A DNA stretch of 64,000 nt from Piscinibacter gummiphilus (lineage in GTDB: Bacteria > Pseudomonadota > Gammaproteobacteria > Burkholderiales > Burkholderiaceae_C). The position numbers and the translations under genes were made by a program. The notes below the pieces were generated by a model. The model was not told the DNA's origin, did not search any database, and saw only the letters and a program-made list of their open reading frames with translations. Positions 60,103 through 64,000 of the stretch are shown piece by piece. How positions within the stretch are numbered: the first letter of the stretch is position 1; each line of letters starts with the position of its first letter. The stretch covers positions 6,138,001-6,202,000 of the forward strand of contig NZ_CP015118.1 in assembly GCF_002116905.1 (NCBI RefSeq), read 5' to 3'.

Positions 60103-61515
60103 ATGCCCTACGTGCCCTCCAGCGTCCGCGCGCTCGGTCTCGACGCGGACGCCGACGAACGTGCCATCCGCCGGGCCTACGCCCAACGGCTGAAGCAGAT
60201 CGACCCGGCGGCCGACCCCGCCGGCTTCCAGACGCTGCGGGAACACTACGAGGCCGCGCTCGTGTGGGTGAAGCACCGGGCCCGGCACGACGAACTCGCC
60301 GAGGTCACCGACGACGGCGGTGCACCACCGCCAGTCGAACTCGCGGATCCGCCGCCTCCGGAGGTCCCCGACGAACCCGCGGCGCCCCAGGCCCCGCCCG
60401 GCCAGGAAACAGGCGACCAGGTGTTCGCGGTCTTCGCCGAACGGGCCGCCGCCGGCTTCGAGGACGAGGCGGCGGCGCAAGCCGCGCTGGAACAGGCGCT
60501 GGCGGACGATCGCCTCGTCCACCTCGAGGCCCGCACCTGGTTCGAGTGGCGCGTGGTCTGCCTGCTCCTCGACGGCTGGCGTCCGGGCCACGAGTTCCTC
60601 TTCGGGCCCGCATGCGCCTGCTTCCATTGGGAAGAGGAGCGCCGCCGCCTCGGCATGTTCGGCCAGGCGGGCGGCCTGCTCGACGCGGCCATCACCGAGA
60701 AGCTCACGTTCTTCCGGCAGCCGGCCTACCACTTCGACGTGCAGCGCAAGGCCATCCGCCGGTTGCGGGACAGCAGCCGGCCGTCGACGCGCACGCTGAA
60801 GGACGAGATGCCGATGGTCCACATGCTGGTGCAGCGGTATCCGCACTGGCTGCGGCTCATCACGTCGCAGGAGAACATCCGCAACTGGCACCAGTGGTTC
60901 GAGGAACTGCCGGCGGCAGAGCGCGACGCCGTGAAGGCGACGGGGGGTTCACCCGCCGCGGCGCCCAGCGAGTCGGGCAGTTCCGTGCCGTGGTACCTGA
61001 TCCTGCTGCTCGCGTTCCTCGTGATCAAGGTCCTGTCGATGCTGGGCGGATCGTCGCCGCCCCGCTACACCGCGCCCCCCATCACGCACAGCGCACCCGC
61101 GGCCCCCGCGTTCTCCCCCGACGGAAAATTCCTGGCGCCCGCATGGCCCGCGACACGGGAGCCGCTGTACAGGCCCGAAGACCTCGTGCAGCCGCCACCC
61201 CCACCCCCGCCGGCGAAGAAGCCCGCGACCCGCCCCGAAGCGCCAGCGAAGCTGACGCTGGACGTGCCCCGCAACCGCGTGGAGGAGGAGATGGCCCGGG
61301 TGCACGAGATGAGGCTGGGCAAGACGCCGCGCCCCCCGCCACCGGCCTTCCCGCCGACGGACCTCCGGACGTTCCCCACGCACCTGCCCGAGATGGAGCC
61401 GCTCCTCCGGCCGCCGCGCACGCTCACCGACGGCAAGGCGGACCTCAGCGGTGGCGGCCGGACCCCACCCTCGGAATCCAGTACGCCAGCTGACCCGCCG
61501 CCGCCAGCGCAATGA
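60103..61515 (+). CDS. J-domain-like, membrane-anchored HscC partner (DjlC-like)
   Basis: A 470-residue protein. The N-terminal region (residues 5-55) has the pattern of a truncated J domain (DERAIRRAYAQRLKQIDPAA, then FQTLREHYEAAL). The HPD motif that drives Hsp70 ATPase is replaced by IDP. A single membrane helix (WYLILLLAFLVIKVLSML, about 292-309) is followed by a long Pro-rich tail. Tail-in orientation is unclear. Paired with hscC. The last 71 bases overlap the convergent MFS gene. Confidence 0.82.
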   Translation: MPYVPSSVRALGLDADADERAIRRAYAQRLKQIDPAADPAGFQTLREHYEAALVWVKHRARHDELAEVTDDGGAPPPVELADPPPPEVPDEPAAPQAPPGQETGDQVFAVFAERAAAGFEDEAAAQAALEQALADDRLVHLEARTWFEWRVVCLLLDGWRPGHEFLFGPACACFHWEEERRRLGMFGQAGGLLDAAITEKLTFFRQPAYHFDVQRKAIRRLRDSSRPSTRTLKDEMPMVHMLVQRYPHWLRLITSQENIRNWHQWFEELPAAERDAVKATGGSPAAAPSESGSSVPWYLILLLAFLVIKVLSMLGGSSPPRYTAPPITHSAPAAPAFSPDGKFLAPAWPATREPLYRPEDLVQPPPPPPPAKKPATRPEAPAKLTLDVPRNRVEEEMARVHEMRLGKTPRPPPPAFPPTDLRTFPTHLPEMEPLLRPPRTLTDGKADLSGGGRTPPSESSTPADPPPPAQ

Positions 61516-62650
61516 GCCCCGTGGCGGCGATGCCCGCGCCGAGCGACAGCGTGGCCGCCAGGAACGACAGCAGCGCCGGCCCGCACGAGGACCCGATGTC
61601 GGCCATCAGCCGCCACACGCCGAGGAAGTGCGCGCGGCCGGGCCGCGGCGAATGGTCGGCGCCGAGGGTCATCACCATGCCCGAGCCGATGCCGTTGCCG
61701 AAACCGAGCACGCCGGCGGCGATCAGCAGCGTCATCGCGCCCTGCGTGAACGGCATCGCCAGCAGGGCCGCGGCCATCGTGACCATCGCCGGCACCGCCA
61801 CCCAGCGGCGGCCCTTGAGGTCCATCACCTTGCCGGCCGGGTAGAACACGAGCATGTCGATGCCGCCCGCGAGGCCGTAGATCAGCGAGGCCACCGACGG
61901 CTCGAGCCCGAGGTGGTCGGCCCACAGCGGGATGATGGCCTGCCGGCTCGCCCGCACCGCGCTCACGAGCATGATGCCGATGCCCAGCGTGACGAAGACG
62001 TGGCGGTGGTCGCGCATCGTGGACCACAGCGTGGGCGCCTGCACCACCGGGGCGTCGGTGGCGGGCAGGGCGTGGCTGTCCTCGAGGTCGGGGATGCGCG
62101 CGGCGACCAGCCCCGCCAGCACCAGCGCGACGATGCCCACCCCGTACGCGCCCACGAGGCCGAACGTGTGGATCGCGGCCGCCGCGACGAACGGGCCGAT
62201 GAACAGGCCGATGCGCATCACCCCGCCGAGCGTGGACAGCGCCCGCGCGCGGAACTCGGGCGGCACGGCCTCGGTGAGGTAGCTCTGGCGGGCCAGGCTG
62301 AACACGGCCTGCGACATGCCGATCATGAAACTCGCGACGAGGAACACGCCCAGGTGGTCCGTCCACCCGCACAGCGCCATCGCGATGGCGCACCAGACCG
62401 CCGCGGCCACGATGGCCCAGCGTTCGCCGCGGCGCATCGTGATGATCGACGCGGGGATGTTGCTCACCATCGAGCCGATGCCGATCAGCATCACGACCAG
62501 GGCGGCCACCGGCACCGAGGCGCCCAGGTCGCGGGCCGTGAGCGGAATCACGGGCAGGATGGCCCCTTCACCGATGCCGAACAGCAGCGAGGGCCCGAAG
62601 GCCGGGAGCGCGATGCGGCGCAGGGAGAACGAGGGGTCGGAGGAGGCCAC
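61445..62650 (-). CDS. MFS transporter
   Basis: A major-facilitator protein of about 401 residues with twelve helices; signature-like blocks are NIPASIITMRRGERW and RMADIG/GVWRLMADIGSS. Substrate unknown; the layout resembles drug or sugar-efflux permeases. The start is uncertain: GTG 62650 gives a compact N-terminus (SDPSFSLRRIALPAFGPSLL), whereas the ATG at 62785 adds 45 Pro/Gly-rich residues with no good ribosome binding site. The 3' end overlaps the J-domain gene. Confidence 0.82.
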   Translation of the reverse strand: MASSDPSFSLRRIALPAFGPSLLFGIGEGAILPVIPLTARDLGASVPVAALVVMLIGIGSMVSNIPASIITMRRGERWAIVAAAVWCAIAMALCGWTDHLGVFLVASFMIGMSQAVFSLARQSYLTEAVPPEFRARALSTLGGVMRIGLFIGPFVAAAAIHTFGLVGAYGVGIVALVLAGLVAARIPDLEDSHALPATDAPVVQAPTLWSTMRDHRHVFVTLGIGIMLVSAVRASRQAIIPLWADHLGLEPSVASLIYGLAGGIDMLVFYPAGKVMDLKGRRWVAVPAMVTMAAALLAMPFTQGAMTLLIAAGVLGFGNGIGSGMVMTLGADHSPRPGRAHFLGVWRLMADIGSSCGPALLSFLAATLSLGAGIAATGLIALAAAGQLAYWIPRVGSGRHR

Positions 62651-62845
62651 GGGGTCGGGAAGGTCGCGATGCGGGCGCCGGTCGTGCGCCGCGTGACGTC
62701 CATTGTCCGGCGTCGGCCCGAACCCTGCCGGCGGTGGGTCTTGCGCAACGCCTCCCCCTGTTTGCGGAGGCCACAAACCCGGCACGGCTGCTAGAGTTCA
62801 GAAAGCCCTGGCAGCACCAGAAACGGGGCACATCAGGGGGAACTG

Positions 62846-64000
62846 ATGGGCATGTGTTCCGCATGTGGCCGCCCGCGGCCCGACAGCGAGCGATTCTGTC
62901 CGCACTGCCAGCCGGCCTTGGCGGCAGGGGCGGTGCCCTCCATGCCCCCGTCGGTCCGTCCTGCGGAATCCCGGAAGCAGGCCACCATCCTCTTCTGCGA
63001 CGTGTGCGGCTCCACCGCCAGCATCCAGCACCTCGACGTCGAGGAAGCCCGCGACTACCTGCTGCAAGCCACGCAGCTGATGTGCGACGCCGTGGCGGCC
63101 TACGGCGGCAACGTGTTCCGCATCGACGGCGACGGCGTGCTGGTCGTGTTCGGCGCGCCGCTGGGCCAGGAGGACCAGGCCCAGCGCGCCTGCCTCGCCG
63201 CCGCCGAGATCCAGCGGCGCGCGGCCGCGCGGTCGGCCACCGGCCGCCCGCTCGTCACCCGCGCCGGCATCAATTCGGGCGAGGTCATCGTGTGGCGCGA
63301 CCCCGGCTCGAACACCGACCGGGTCGACGGCAAGAGCATCCACCTCGCCAAGCGCCTGCAGGAGTTCGCCCGGCCCGGCACCGTCGTGCTGAGCGGCGCG
63401 ACGCACCGGTTGCTGGCCGGACAGGTCGACGACACGCCCCTCGGCACCCACGAGCTGCGCGACGTGGGCAAGATCGCGCTGTTCGAGCTGTGTGGCACGG
63501 CGCAGCATTCGGCCGTCGACCCGCTGGCCCGCCGCCGCCAGCTGGGGCCCTTGGTGGGCCGCCAGCACGCGCTCGACACGCTGGCCCAGGTCGAACGGCA
63601 GGTGCGGGCCGGCCGCCTGCGGGTCATCGGCCTGCGGGGCGAGGCCGGCATCGGCAAGTCGCGCGTGGCCTCCGAGTACGCGCAGGCGCTGCGCGACGCC
63701 GGCTTCCGGGACCACTGGGTGTGCGGCCGCGCCTACACCACCCACCTGCCGTACGCTGTCATCGCCGAGCTGCTGCACACGCTGATGGGCGTGCCCGACA
63801 CCGACCCCGCGCACCAGCGCGACGCCGTGCGGGCCATCGTCGCGGGCTGGCCCGCGGACCGGCGCCTGCACTGGGCCGCCGCGGCCGACCTGCTCGACAT
63901 CGGCGAGCACGACGCGAGCCTCGACGCGATGCCGCCCGCGCAACGCCTGCGCAACATCGTCGAGACCGTGGTCGCCCTCGCGGTCGAACGGGCCGCCGAA
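62846..64000 (+). CDS. Class III adenylate/guanylate cyclase with AAA-type ATPase domain (partial, runs off the window)
   Basis: At least 385 codons of an open frame continuing past the window. Order: N-terminal zinc ribbon (CSACGRPRPDSERFCPHC, residues 4-21), class III cyclase domain (about 40-220; ATILFCDVCGSTA and RIDGDGVLVVFGAP hold both metal Asp), then an NTPase with P-loop GEAGIGKSR (about 265-273). This architecture, cyclase plus large STAND-like ATPase, is a common signalling protein of unknown input. GGGGGA precedes ATG 62846. It diverges from the MFS gene. Confidence 0.9.
   Translation, partial: MGMCSACGRPRPDSERFCPHCQPALAAGAVPSMPPSVRPAESRKQATILFCDVCGSTASIQHLDVEEARDYLLQATQLMCDAVAAYGGNVFRIDGDGVLVVFGAPLGQEDQAQRACLAAAEIQRRAAARSATGRPLVTRAGINSGEVIVWRDPGSNTDRVDGKSIHLAKRLQEFARPGTVVLSGATHRLLAGQVDDTPLGTHELRDVGKIALFELCGTAQHSAVDPLARRRQLGPLVGRQHALDTLAQVERQVRAGRLRVIGLRGEAGIGKSRVASEYAQALRDAGFRDHWVCGRAYTTHLPYAVIAELLHTLMGVPDTDPAHQRDAVRAIVAGWPADRRLHWAAAADLLDIGEHDASLDAMPPAQRLRNIVETVVALAVERAAE

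Noticed and set aside
61445..62785. ATG at 62785 as the start of the MFS gene
   Set aside because: The extra 45 residues are Pro/Gly/His-rich and non-membrane, with no ribosome binding site; the GTG at 62650 gives a normal N-terminus, although it too lacks a strong signal.

Overview
The window is high-GC DNA (roughly 70 percent by eye), densely coded, and looks like a chromosomal segment of a betaproteobacterium of the order Burkholderiales (Leptothrix/Rubrivivax/Rhizobacter-like). This rests on the glpD-glpS-glpT glycerol ABC cluster, the pilT / cyclic-nucleotide-binding gene / pilU arrangement, the yraN-diaA-dolP group, and the ilvE / zinc-finger / waaF order. No IS element, integrase, CRISPR array or prophage gene is visible. 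Most of the sequence is core genome in short, tightly coupled operons with many ATGA, GTGA and TGATG overlaps.

Layout. Positions 1-5.6 kb hold glycerol catabolism: glpR-glpK rightward, and glpD plus two ABC ATPases leftward, with candidate GlpR half-sites between them. At 5.7-7.0 kb a VOC protein and a WYL-type regulator follow a 12-bp-arm palindrome. At 7.0-10.6 kb are two small proteins, DAHP synthase aroG behind an aromatic-codon leader peptide and terminator (transcription attenuator), and tldD. At 11.1-19.7 kb rsmI and yraN share a CATG start. They are followed by a leftward three-subunit membrane dehydrogenase (triheme cytochrome c, Tat-exported small subunit, GMC flavoprotein), then diaA-dolP, a CNNM-type membrane protein and a lipoprotein. 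At 19.7-24.3 kb are a beta-hydroxyacid dehydrogenase, pilU, a cNMP-domain protein, pilT and yggS.

The region 24.3-28.9 kb is the most accessory-looking part. It lies between yggS and proC, which are neighbours in Pseudomonas and related bacteria. It carries a toxin-antitoxin-like pair (Xre-type HTH protein plus nucleotidyltransferase-like protein) with a double palindromic operator and probably a leaderless transcript. It also carries an MBL-fold hydrolase, a tautomerase and two LysR regulators. From 28.9 to 33.4 kb come proC, a diguanylate cyclase, ubiA and prfC. From 33.4 to 38.2 kb a coupled operon joins a membrane protein, an adenylate-forming enzyme, PnuC, a NadR-like bifunctional enzyme and an NRAMP-like transporter. 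From 38.2 to 44.7 kb are DUF3297, a DUF349 protein, an RskA-like protein, an aromatic aminotransferase, glutathione peroxidase, a response regulator and a small protein behind a Fur-box-like site.

From 44.7 to 57.9 kb are lplT, alr-arfB, radA, feoAB plus a Cys-rich partner behind a Fur-box-like site, ilvE / zinc-finger / waaF, purU, an NTF2-like protein, a YheT hydrolase, a DUF2946-like protein and a cytochrome c. tRNA-Arg(CCG) and tRNA-Lys(CTT) follow with a clear promoter and terminator. The window closes with hscC and a degenerate J-domain partner, an MFS transporter, and a class III cyclase/ATPase gene that runs off the right edge. The two observations most worth following are the aroG attenuator and the Xre/nucleotidyltransferase module.
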